Below the pieces are notes generated by a model. It was not told where the DNA came from. It was given only the letters and a program-made list of their open reading frames with translations, and did not search any database. This document shows, piece after piece, positions 36,159 through 44,286 of a DNA stretch of 64,000 nt (positions are counted from its first letter, which is position 1; every line of letters starts with the position of its first letter). Position numbers and translations under genes: made by a program. Source of the stretch: Gemmatimonadota bacterium (GTDB lineage: Bacteria; Gemmatimonadota; Gemmatimonadetes; Longimicrobiales; Gaopeijiaceae); the NCBI GenBank assembly GCA_007121455.1, contig SKKN01000016.1, positions 62,001-126,000 of the forward strand, written 5' to 3'.

Positions 36159-36619
36159 ATGTTTCGAATGATGAGCGGCGGTACGCCTCTGATGGTTACG
36201 GCGACCGCTCTCTTTGCTTTTCTCTCGCTTCTCCCCCTCGATGCCCGCGCGAACGATCTCGAGGGCGATCGTGAGGGGGGGGCGGGAATCCAGGAGGCCG
36301 GTATCGAGGGACGGGTAGTCTCATCCGAAGGAGATCCCCTGCGTGGCGCCGCAGTCACGATCCGCCACCAAACAACGGGTGAGGAGACACAGGTCTACAC
36401 GGGCGCGAACGGCCGGTTCAGCTTTTCGGGGCTGGAGGGAGAGGCGATCTACGATGTGCAGGCCGAAGCCCTCGGATACCGGTCGGAGATCGCTTCCGGG
36501 GTGTCTCCATCAACGTGAACAATCTCACGGACGCCTTTTATATCGACTCCGCAGTGCGATACGAGACCCGAGTCTCGGCGCCGCGGCACCTCCGGTTGAG
36601 CGTTGACTACGCGTTCTGA
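36159..36619 (+). pseudogene. Collapsed TonB-dependent receptor (both ends kept, middle lost)
   Basis: The frame from ATG 36159, behind GGGAGG, gives a signal peptide and a carboxypeptidase-regulatory domain (GIEGRVVSSEGDPLRGAAVTI, GANGRFSFSGL, YDVQAEALGYRSE). This is the N-terminal extension of SusC-like TonB receptors. It stops at 36516-36518. In the next frame, starting at about 36502, the sequence reads VSINVNNLTDAFYID followed by a strand pair and ends LRLSVDYAF with a stop at 36617-36619, which is the classic last segment of a TonB receptor. Plug and nearly all barrel strands are missing. A deletion of about 2 kb joined the ends out of frame. Confidence 0.75.
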
Positions 36620-36943
36620 CCGGGAGACTATTTCAGGAAGATCGAGGGCCTCGTCCCCCCTGTGCATCGCAGGCGGGGCGGGGCCTTCTTCGTTCGGTCG
36701 CGAGGCAATGGTGGTCGGGACCTCCACCGGTGCCCCCGAATCCATGCGCATCTGTTACCTCGTCGTTTCCGCGGTCGACCTCCTTCGTGACATCCGCCTC
36801 TTTCCGCAGCGAATCAACGAACACGCCCCCAGGCGACTCGCCGTCGCGTTGCGTCCGAATCGCAGGGTCGGGGACCCACATTCGGCGTTGGGAGTATGTT
36901 GGGCGAGCGCGTCCCGTTCCGTTCAATCTGATACTCGGGTGCC
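36620..36943. other. Intergenic region without a supported gene
   Basis: The stretch follows the collapsed receptor. An imperfect GC-rich inverted repeat near 36646-36690 (GGGCCTCGTCCC facing GGGGCGGGGCC, then TTCTTCG) could be a weak terminator. Beyond it I see nothing except probable promoter sequence for the His-rich gene at 36944. Short open frames here lack ribosome sites and motifs. Confidence 0.4.
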
Positions 36944-37378
36944 ATGGCACCGATCCGGTCCCGGAGATTTCGTAAGCTCGGCGCGTTGGCGGCGGTGGTG
37001 GCCTTCGTGTCGGGCTGGGCCGTCGATGTGGGCGGGTTCTACGACTGCCCCCACCATGACCTGGCGTTCCTAGCCGGTGCCCATCATCACCACCCCAACG
37101 ATGACCACCGCCACGACCACGGTCCGGACGACGTCTCCTCTCTGACGGACGCCGAGTCCTCGCCACCGGCCTCCCACTCCGAGCACCACGACGGCCCCTG
37201 CACCTGTCGCACCGATTGCACCGGGGCCAATCCAGTGCGGGCGGCCGCTCCAACATCGGTGGAGCGCATTCCGGCACACACGCCCATTCGGATCTGGGCG
37301 GCCCGGCGGACGCTCGCCCCGGCCCACATTCACCTCCCCCATCTTCTGCCCTGGCCTACCGCTCCACCCCGCACCTGA
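36944..37378 (+). CDS. His-rich exported protein, probably metal-binding
   Basis: A 144-residue protein with an N-terminal hydrophobic helix (LGALAAVVAFVSGWAVDVGG) and then a His/Asp-rich region: CPHHDLAFLAGAHHHHPNDD, HRHDHGPDD and HSEHHDGPCTCRTDC. Such sequences bind copper, zinc or nickel. The C-terminal third is Pro/Ala-rich. No named family. It precedes a Met/His-rich barrel protein by 143 nt, and pairs like this occur in copper-resistance loci; the metal is an inference. The start ATG 36944 lacks a clear ribosome site. Confidence 0.6.
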   Translation: MAPIRSRRFRKLGALAAVVAFVSGWAVDVGGFYDCPHHDLAFLAGAHHHHPNDDHRHDHGPDDVSSLTDAESSPPASHSEHHDGPCTCRTDCTGANPVRAAAPTSVERIPAHTPIRIWAARRTLAPAHIHLPHLLPWPTAPPRT

Positions 37379-37521
37379 GGCATCCCGACTCCAGTCATCA
37401 CATTTCCTGCGTGGGGGCCATCGCCGCCCTCCTGCCGCCGGATCGCGGGATCCCGGTACGCGCAGTCGGGGCGGGAAGCGTTCTTGCGCGCATGCACCTC
37501 AGATGCGTGAAAGGTGAAACA

Positions 37522-38691
37522 ATGCACATTCCATACACTGAGTTCCGCCGTGGCTGCGACAGAACGGACATCCAATCCACGCGCCCGATCCGGGCCGGTA
37601 TCTCCAGCGTCCTCCGCCTCCTGGCGGCTTTCTCCCTCCTTGCCCTCCTCCTGATACCGGGCGAAGACCTGCCGGCACAGGAGCGCTGGAGCTCCGCCGG
37701 CCCCGCCGGCCACGCCCCGATCGGCGTCATGGGGGATCACACCCACAGCGCAGGAGAGTGGATGTTCTCGTACATGTTCAGCCGGGAGTCCATGTCCGGG
37801 CTCCGGGACGGCACCTCCGGCATTTCCATCGACGAGGCATGGCCCCATTACCGCATGCTTCCCTTGCACATGGAGATGGACATGCACATGCCCCACGTCA
37901 TGTACGCGCCTACCGACCGGGTCACCCTCATGGTCATGGGCATGTGGATGGACCACCGCATGGATGTCCGGATGGACGACGACCTCATGGCAGGCCACGG
38001 ACACGGACACGGTATGGTCCACAGCGAGTACGACGACGGTCATGGAACCGGCTTTCACAATATGGGGCACTCGGTTTCGGGGTGGGCCGATACGGAGGTG
38101 AGCGCCCTGATCACCCTCTACGAACACGACCGCCGGCGAAGCCACCTGAACCTGGGAGTGGGCATTCCCACCGGAACCGTCACCGCCCGGGACGACCGCC
38201 TGGTGGAGGAGCACCAACGCCTGGGCTACCCGATGCAGCTCGGCTCCGGAAGCTGGGAGGCCCGACCGGGCGCCACGTTCCTACTTCAGACCGCCCGGGT
38301 GTCATGGGGAGCCCAGAGCATGGGCACCTTTCGCGTCAATGAAAACAGCGAGGGGTGGCGCCGAGGCCACGAAGGAATGCTGAACGGTTGGGCAATGCTC
38401 CGGGGGAGCGAGTGGGTGAGCCCTGGGCTTCGCTTGCAGACCCGTCATTGGGGTGACGTCAGTGGAGCGGATCCGGCGCTGGATCCGGCCATCACCCCCG
38501 AAAACGACCCGGCCCTACAGGGCGGAAGCCGGGTGAGCGGCTGGCTCGCTGCCAACTTCCAGGTCCCCTCGGGACCGCTGGCTGGCCACCGGGTGGCACT
38601 GGAATGGGGAGGACCCCTGTTCGAATCCCTGAACGGGCCGCAGATCAGCTCGGACTGGACTTTCAACGTGGGGTGGGAATACAGCTTCTGA
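37522..38691 (+). CDS. Met/His-rich outer-membrane protein, copper-associated transporter-like
   Basis: A 389-residue exported protein (signal around residues 28-53, ending EDLPAQ). The first mature part reads HAPIGVMGDHTHSAGEWMFSY (a hallmark phrase of this family), then is dense in Met and His (MEMDMHMPHVMY, MVMGMWMDHRMDVRM, GHGHGHGMVHSE). The rest looks like barrel strands and ends WTFNVGWEYSF with a terminal Phe. Databases usually call such proteins transporter and place them in copper-resistance clusters. AGGTGA precedes ATG 37522. A strong hairpin terminator follows the stop. Confidence 0.75.
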   Translation: MHIPYTEFRRGCDRTDIQSTRPIRAGISSVLRLLAAFSLLALLLIPGEDLPAQERWSSAGPAGHAPIGVMGDHTHSAGEWMFSYMFSRESMSGLRDGTSGISIDEAWPHYRMLPLHMEMDMHMPHVMYAPTDRVTLMVMGMWMDHRMDVRMDDDLMAGHGHGHGMVHSEYDDGHGTGFHNMGHSVSGWADTEVSALITLYEHDRRRSHLNLGVGIPTGTVTARDDRLVEEHQRLGYPMQLGSGSWEARPGATFLLQTARVSWGAQSMGTFRVNENSEGWRRGHEGMLNGWAMLRGSEWVSPGLRLQTRHWGDVSGADPALDPAITPENDPALQGGSRVSGWLAANFQVPSGPLAGHRVALEWGGPLFESLNGPQISSDWTFNVGWEYSF

Positions 38692-38720
38692 ACCCGGTCT
38701 CAGCGGGTCCTCACCCCAGG

Positions 38721-38768
38721 GGCTGCGCCCCTCGGGAGCGTCGTCGTGCCTCCCGAGGGGGTGCAGCC
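38721..38768. terminator. Long GC-rich hairpin between convergent genes
   Basis: GGCTGCGCCCCTCGGGAG (38721-38738) pairs with 38750-38768; the inner 11 bp are perfect and the outer 6 bp are separated by one bulge. It lies between the Met/His-rich barrel gene and the TonB receptor gene, which converge, so it can stop both. There is no T tract. Confidence 0.65.
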
Positions 38769-38837
38769 GAAACCACGCGCAAGCTGGCACTTTGATTCTC
38801 GGCTGCTTCACGCCGGTGGTGGCTCCGAATACGCGGG

Positions 38838-41669
38838 TCAGAGCGCTAACCGGAGGCCCACGATGCCCCATGCGTGGTTGTAGGAGGACCGGAAGTGGAA
38901 CTCCGGCGTCCCGTCGTACCAGGTCTGAGGCTCGTTGGTGATGTTCTTGAGCTCCATGAATGCCGTGGCATTCTCCCTGACCCCCAGTTGTGCCGAGACA
39001 TCGAACTGGGTCTGCGACTCGAGGAATCGGTCCATGCTTGGAAATAGGTGGCTACGGTGCTCGCTCACCGCCTCCTGGCTGACCGCCCAGAGGTATTCGC
39101 TTCGGTGGTTCGCCGTGACCATCGTCGAGAACGGGCCGCGCTCCCATGAAAGGGCTGCGTTGACCACGTGGGGCACCTGCCTCGGCAGCGGGACTTCTCG
39201 TGTGACCTCTCGCAATTCGGCGTTCGAGTGGGTGTACGTATAGTTGGCGTACACACCGAGCCCGCTCAGCAAGCCGGGAAGGAAGGTGAGCCGCTGCTGC
39301 CACGCGACCTCGACCCCGTAGAGGTCGGCGCTCGCGCCATTCATCGTCTTCCGGACCTCGTACCCATCGAGTTCCCCGCCCTCGATGCGGTCGACGGACC
39401 CGAAGAAGAAGTCACTGAGCTGCTTGTAGAACACTCCGCCGGAGAGCAGCCCCAGGGGTTCGAAGTAGTGCTCGACGAGGAGGTCGACGTTCTGCACGAG
39501 GGACGGCTCGAGCTCCGGATTTCCCCGGGTGATCCGCTGGGAATCATGGTCCACGAACTCGTAGGGTGCCAGGTCCGTGAAGTTCGGCCGGGCGAGGGCG
39601 TTCGTCCACGCGAGACGGAAATTCGTCCGATCGGAGAGGCTGTATCGCAGGTGAGCCATGGGGAAGACGTTCAGGTAGTCGTTTCCCTCGTTCAGTCGCT
39701 CGACTCCCACGAAGCTGCCGCTTCCGTCGAAAATCGTCTGGTTCCCAGTGTACGAGGTCGAGGTTCGCTCCGTTCTCACTCCTCCGAGAACGGTCCATTC
39801 ACCCCAGCCCAGGGTCGTCATCACGTATCCGGCTGACACGGACTCCGATGCTTCGTAGTTCAGGGACGACGAAATCTCCTGGGTGTAATCGACGTCCTCT
39901 TCGAGGCGGTTGATGATCTCCTGAAGGAACGGTTCGCCCTTCGTCCAATCGACATGGTGGCCGATCCGGTACCGGCCGAGGATGGGGCGGTGCTCAGACC
40001 CGGAGGCGATACGGTCCATCACCCAACGATCGTCGCCCTGGGGGAAGTACCGTCGTACCCAGTAGTCCCGATCCTTCTCCTTCTGGAAGAACCGGCCTCC
40101 GAAGCGCAGAGTGCCCTGGGCGCCCATCGATTCGTAGGGAAGCTCGAAGTTGATGCGCGTGTTGAAATCCCGATCCTTCACATCATCCGTCCGGTTTTCA
40201 TGCCGGAGAAAGGGGATCTGGGTCGGGTCGAAAAAAGTACCGGGATTGTCGTTCGTGATTTCCCAATCAGCGCGGCGGGTGTTCGAGATGTCATAGGCAA
40301 GGTCGACACCCCCGACACGGTGGTTCAGGTACTGCTGGTATGGCTGATCGTGCCGACCATACCCGACCGAAGCGCTGAAGTCGGCCGTGAATGGGCCCAA
40401 TTCGGTTTCGCCACCCGCTCCGAACGAGGAGAGGATCTGTGTGATACGGTTTCGGCGGCCGATCGTCTCCAGGCGCCCGCCCTCGACCAGGTCCCGTCCA
40501 ATGTGGGTCCCGCTCTCCGGTCTGACCCGGAACTGGTGCCGGTCACCATGTTTGTCGAAGTGGTTGAACAGCGCGCGCACGAAGACCGAAGTGTGAGCGT
40601 CCACGTCGTAGTCGATGCGTCCGCTGAGGGCCAGCCGGTCGCGGTGGGTCTGGTAGGATCCGAGGCGGAGCTGGTCAAGGACGTCCTCCTCCCCATTCCC
40701 GAAGTCCTCGGTGCCCCAGAAGTGACGAATGTCGTCCATCATCATGTCGTTCCGGCGAAAGCTACCCCGAAGCAGAAAGCCGAGGTTTCCGACGCGCTCG
40801 CCGTAGATGACGCTTCCCTGGGCGTTCGGACCCAATCCGTGCTGGTGGTGCCCACCTCCAACCGAGACGTTGAGGATTCGGTCATCGCCGAGAGGCGTGC
40901 GGGTCACGAGGTTCACCGTGCCCCCTACCGCGTCCGCGTCCATGTCCGGCGTGATCGCCTTCGAAAGCTCCATCGAGGAGAGCATCTCTGCGGGCAGCCC
41001 CATGAGGGAGACCTCGCGGTCCGCAAGTCCCGTCGTGGGAAGCCGCTCCCCATCGAGCGTCACTGTGCTCATTCCTGGCGACATCCCGCGCACGAAAATG
41101 CTCTGAGGCTCCCCCCGGTGGTCGAAGCTTGCAACTCCCGGCAGTCGGCGGATTGCTTCGGCCGCCTGCGGATCCGGGAAACGTTCGATCTGGTCGGCCG
41201 AGATCACGTTCTGGATCGACACCGCGGTTCTCTGGCGGTTGAGTGCGTCGGCCTGACTCCCCCACCGGGTCCTCTCGACGGTCAGGGCTTCCAGATCAAG
41301 CGGGCGGATGGCCATGGTGAACTCGTGGCGAGCGAGCTCGGCCGGCGCCACTGAAACCGAGTTCGAAACCGATCTATAGCCGATGTACTCGGCTGTGATC
41401 TCATGCGTCCCGGCGGGAACGTTTCGGAGGCGAAACGTGCCGCGGGCCGTGGTGAGGGCACGGACGCCCAGGTCGCTGATCTCCACCCGCACGCCGGCGA
41501 GGGGACGGCCATCCTCCTCCGCGGTGATCTGTCCCTGGATCTCCCCGAGCTCCCCGGAAGTCTGCTGAGCTGTAAGTGGTCCGTGCGCGAGCAGTAATGG
41601 GATCATCGCGACCGTCCAAACGGCGGGCCGGATCCCACGGCTCGGCCTTCGCGGGCGCATTCGGAACAT
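38838..41669 (-). CDS. TonB-dependent receptor with carboxypeptidase-regulatory extension
   Basis: A 943-residue outer-membrane receptor. After the signal peptide (ending GPLTAQ near 35) comes a CarboxypepD_reg domain (GQITAEEDGRPLAGVRVEI, TFRLRNVPAGTHEI). The plug follows (SAEDQIERF-like as ISADQIERFPDPQAAEAIRR, GVASFDHRGE), and then a long barrel with NVDLLVEHYFEPLG and a C-terminal SYNHAWGIVGLRLAL. It imports a scarce ligand with energy from TonB-ExbBD. It is divergent from the phosphate-selective porin, and candidate Pho boxes lie in the shared promoter region, so the ligand is likely a phosphorus compound, for example a phosphate ester or phytate. That ligand assignment is inference. Confidence 0.9.
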   Translation of the reverse strand: MFRMRPRRPSRGIRPAVWTVAMIPLLLAHGPLTAQQTSGELGEIQGQITAEEDGRPLAGVRVEISDLGVRALTTARGTFRLRNVPAGTHEITAEYIGYRSVSNSVSVAPAELARHEFTMAIRPLDLEALTVERTRWGSQADALNRQRTAVSIQNVISADQIERFPDPQAAEAIRRLPGVASFDHRGEPQSIFVRGMSPGMSTVTLDGERLPTTGLADREVSLMGLPAEMLSSMELSKAITPDMDADAVGGTVNLVTRTPLGDDRILNVSVGGGHHQHGLGPNAQGSVIYGERVGNLGFLLRGSFRRNDMMMDDIRHFWGTEDFGNGEEDVLDQLRLGSYQTHRDRLALSGRIDYDVDAHTSVFVRALFNHFDKHGDRHQFRVRPESGTHIGRDLVEGGRLETIGRRNRITQILSSFGAGGETELGPFTADFSASVGYGRHDQPYQQYLNHRVGGVDLAYDISNTRRADWEITNDNPGTFFDPTQIPFLRHENRTDDVKDRDFNTRINFELPYESMGAQGTLRFGGRFFQKEKDRDYWVRRYFPQGDDRWVMDRIASGSEHRPILGRYRIGHHVDWTKGEPFLQEIINRLEEDVDYTQEISSSLNYEASESVSAGYVMTTLGWGEWTVLGGVRTERTSTSYTGNQTIFDGSGSFVGVERLNEGNDYLNVFPMAHLRYSLSDRTNFRLAWTNALARPNFTDLAPYEFVDHDSQRITRGNPELEPSLVQNVDLLVEHYFEPLGLLSGGVFYKQLSDFFFGSVDRIEGGELDGYEVRKTMNGASADLYGVEVAWQQRLTFLPGLLSGLGVYANYTYTHSNAELREVTREVPLPRQVPHVVNAALSWERGPFSTMVTANHRSEYLWAVSQEAVSEHRSHLFPSMDRFLESQTQFDVSAQLGVRENATAFMELKNITNEPQTWYDGTPEFHFRSSYNHAWGIVGLRLAL

Positions 41670-41758
41670 CGGTGTGTCCTCCTGGCAGCATGTTTTGGTC
41701 GAATCGCATCCTCATGAGGGAATGTCAGCGCCGAATTCCACGATCTCCTGAGATTCCG

Positions 41759-41774
41759 GTAACCACGGCGTAAC
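41759..41774 (-). promoter_or_regulatory. Candidate Pho box near the TonB receptor gene
   Basis: GTAAC at 41759 and at 41770, starting 11 nt apart; on the minus strand GTTAC-N6-GTTAC. It lies 90 nt before the TonB receptor start. Confidence 0.5.
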
Positions 41775-41885
41775 ACTGTTCGTGGTTTCTGGATCTGGGT
41801 CGCGAGTGCGTTGAACGGGGAACGGGGGAACGGCCGCGGAATCCGTACGCGCGACCACCCAGAAGGGAGTGGGGGCGTTGCGAGT

Positions 41886-41901
41886 GTAACGGACGCGTAA
41901 C
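41886..41901 (+). promoter_or_regulatory. Candidate Pho box near the porin gene
   Basis: GTAAC at 41886 and 41897, again 11 nt apart, 85 nt before the start of the porin O/P gene. GTNAC is its own reverse complement, so the orientation cannot be judged from the core. Confidence 0.5.
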
Positions 41902-41985
41902 CAAGTGTAGATTGGTCCGCGATCGGCCATCGGGCTGGCGCGAGTCGGGGCCTCTGCTCGGATGCACGAGACACAGGGAGTGAAG

Positions 41986-43065
41986 ATGAAGAAGGCTGGA
42001 GGGTTTCGACCATGGATCCGATGGATGCTCTGCGCGCCCATCCTCGCGCTACCGTCGGCAGCCGAGGGTCAGGTCCCGGAAGTCGCCTCGGTCCCCTTGG
42101 GCCTTTCGGCCCAAGAAACGGATCCTCCGGTCACTCTCCGGATCGGTGCACGGCTGCAGGTTCGCCATACCCAGGCGAGCGCGGCGGGGGGAGAGTGGAC
42201 TGGGAGCACGCGGATTCGGCGTGGGCGCCTCTCCGCATCCGGTGAGGCGTACCAGCGGCTCGACTACCTTGTCCAGCTCGAGCTCTCGGGTGCGCAGGCG
42301 CACCTGATCGACGCGGCCGTGCGCTATACGATCTCCCCAGAGGCCGTGCTCTGGTTCGGGCAGGGGAAGGCGCCGTTCGGGCGCCAGCAGCTCAATTCCT
42401 CGCGCGACCTCCACTTCGTGGATCGCACCCTCGTCGACAGCCGCTTCTCGGCCGGGCGGCAGCAAGGAGTGGCTCTGACCGGTCGTCTGGGTGGAACCCG
42501 TCTGGAGTATGGTGCGGGGATCTACGACGGAAACGGGATCAACCAACCGGACAACCCGAACGATCGGTTCATGACGGTGGCGCGCGTGGTACTCACGCCG
42601 CTCGGTGCCTACGGCCCCGTGGAGGGTGCGCACGATCGACCTGCTTCCCCACGCATCGCGGTCGGGGGCTCCGGGTTTCGGAACACGGTGGGGGAGGGGA
42701 GCCAGGAGACGAGGCTGACGCGCATCAATGGCGAAGGGGCTTTCAAGTTCGAGGGCTTGAACATGGTCGGCGAGTTTTACCGTGAGTGGACTTCCCCCGC
42801 GATCGGAAGCCGGACCGCGTCGAACGGGTGGTATTATCAGGCCGGATACCTCTTGCCGGAGGGTCGCCACGAAATCGCAGGGCGGTATGGGGAGATCAGA
42901 CCTCCAGCTCCGTCTCCCGGAGGCCAGGTGGAGACGGGGGTAGCCTACAGCTACTATATCGATCAGCACCGCGCGAAAGTTCAGGCCGACCTCCGCAACA
43001 TCCGGAGCCGGGCAACCGATACGGACCACCGGGAGCTCCGCATCCAGTTCCAGCTCACGATGTGA
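41986..43065 (+). CDS. Phosphate-selective porin O/P family protein
   Basis: A 359-residue outer-membrane porin of the OprO/OprP family, which passes phosphate or polyphosphate. The signal ends SAAEGQ. Family marks: LRIGARLQVRHTQ, STRIRRGRLSASGEAY, LDYLVQLELS, LWFGQGKAPFGRQQLNSSRD and RQQGVALTGRLGG. It ends LRIQFQLTM without the usual terminal Phe. GGGAG lies five bases before ATG 41986; an in-frame ATG at 41962 is less well placed. It is divergent from the TonB receptor and 112 nt before pstS, with candidate Pho boxes on both sides. Confidence 0.88.
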   Translation: MKKAGGFRPWIRWMLCAPILALPSAAEGQVPEVASVPLGLSAQETDPPVTLRIGARLQVRHTQASAAGGEWTGSTRIRRGRLSASGEAYQRLDYLVQLELSGAQAHLIDAAVRYTISPEAVLWFGQGKAPFGRQQLNSSRDLHFVDRTLVDSRFSAGRQQGVALTGRLGGTRLEYGAGIYDGNGINQPDNPNDRFMTVARVVLTPLGAYGPVEGAHDRPASPRIAVGGSGFRNTVGEGSQETRLTRINGEGAFKFEGLNMVGEFYREWTSPAIGSRTASNGWYYQAGYLLPEGRHEIAGRYGEIRPPAPSPGGQVETGVAYSYYIDQHRAKVQADLRNIRSRATDTDHRELRIQFQLTM

Positions 43066-43076
43066 CCGGCGGGACC

Positions 43077-43114
43077 GTTACCGTACGAAGCCGCGCTCGT
43101 TACATCCCTGTGAC
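43077..43114 (+). promoter_or_regulatory. Candidate extended Pho box upstream of pstS
   Basis: GTTAC at 43077, GTTAC at 43099 and GTGAC at 43110 begin 22 and 11 nt apart, so three of four positions in an 11-nt register are filled. The site starts 100 nt before the pstS start and begins 12 nt past the porin stop, so pst has its own promoter. Confidence 0.6.
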
Positions 43115-43176
43115 ACATGCTCTCCAGTTTTCACGTGGGCGTCGCGAAGGTCACCCGCTCTGGAGAGTGATCGCTG

Positions 43177-44286
43177 ATGATGACGAACATCGGTCGGGTC
43201 CTGAAGCTGCTTGCCGCCGCATCCCTGATTCCCATCGCTGTGATTGCGTTGGGGGGCTGTGCGGGGGACTCCGGTGGGGAGGGGCGAGGGAGCATCCTGA
43301 CGGGCGCAGGGGCAACGTTCGCGATGCCGCTGATCACCGTCTGGGGCAGTGAGTACGAGGCGGCCCGCGGTGAACGGGTGAACTACAATTCGATCGGGTC
43401 CGGAGGTGGGATCCGTGCCCATATCGATCAAACCGTGGACTTCGCGGCGTCCGAGGCGCCCCTTTCCGTCGAGCAGTTCGAGAGGGCGCCCGGCACGCTG
43501 ACGATCCCGTTCACGATCGGAACGGTGACGCTCGCGTACAACCTTCCTGGGGTGGAGCAGCTTCGTCTCACGGGGGACGTCCTCGCCGACATCTACCTCG
43601 AGCGGATCACCCGCTGGAACGACACGCGCCTCCGCGAGCTGAACCCCGGGGCGGATCTTCCCGATCGTAGGATCGTCGTCGTCCATCGTTCGGATGGCTC
43701 CGGGACGACGTACGTGATGACCGACTACCTGAGCAAGGTAAGCGAGGAGTGGGAAAGCCGGGTGGGGTTCGGCACGTCCGTCTCCTGGCCTGCGGGAATC
43801 GGCGGAAACGGGAACGAGGGAGTGGGTGGTGCAGTGCGGAACAACCCGTATTCGATCGGATACGTCGAGCTTTCCTACGCCGGCTCCCTCGGCATGCCGA
43901 CAGCGTACGTGCAGAACCGATCGGGGAACTTCGTCGCACCCTCGCTCGAAGGTGGAACGGCTGCAGCCGCGGCGGTAATGGACAGGCTCCCTGGGGGCCA
44001 CGAATCGTGGCACGAGGTGAGCTTCACGGATCCTCCGGGTGAGGACTCCTACCCACTCTCCTCCTTTTCGTACTTTTTCGTCTACGAGGACCTCGATCGG
44101 CCGGGCCGGCAGGTGAGTCGCCGGCGCGCGGAGGAGATCGTTCACTGGATCGAGTGGACCGTGACGGAGGGGCAGGCCTTCAACAACTCCGTGAGCAATG
44201 CGGCGATTCCGGAGAGCGTGCGCGAGCTGAACCTCGAAACGCTCGATCGCATCCGCTTCAACGGCGAGCCGGTGAGGAACTGGTGA
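43177..44286 (+). CDS. pstS: Phosphate ABC transporter substrate-binding lipoprotein PstS
   Basis: A 369-residue phosphate-binding protein. The lipobox is IALGGC near residue 28. Phosphate-contact segments typical of PstS are present: LTGAGATFAMPL at the mature start, NSIGSGGGIR, DFAASEAPLS, and VHRSDGSGTTYVMTDYL. The protein binds inorganic phosphate outside the inner membrane and passes it to PstCA. It starts with two ATGs; GGAG lies 12 nt upstream. The stop overlaps the pstC start by four bases (GTGA). Confidence 0.95.
   Translation: MMTNIGRVLKLLAAASLIPIAVIALGGCAGDSGGEGRGSILTGAGATFAMPLITVWGSEYEAARGERVNYNSIGSGGGIRAHIDQTVDFAASEAPLSVEQFERAPGTLTIPFTIGTVTLAYNLPGVEQLRLTGDVLADIYLERITRWNDTRLRELNPGADLPDRRIVVVHRSDGSGTTYVMTDYLSKVSEEWESRVGFGTSVSWPAGIGGNGNEGVGGAVRNNPYSIGYVELSYAGSLGMPTAYVQNRSGNFVAPSLEGGTAAAAAVMDRLPGGHESWHEVSFTDPPGEDSYPLSSFSYFFVYEDLDRPGRQVSRRRAEEIVHWIEWTVTEGQAFNNSVSNAAIPESVRELNLETLDRIRFNGEPVRNW

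Noticed and set aside
39954-41354. A 466-codon plus-strand frame inside the TonB receptor gene
   Set aside because: It is the complement of the receptor's barrel and plug coding sequence; no motif or ribosome site.
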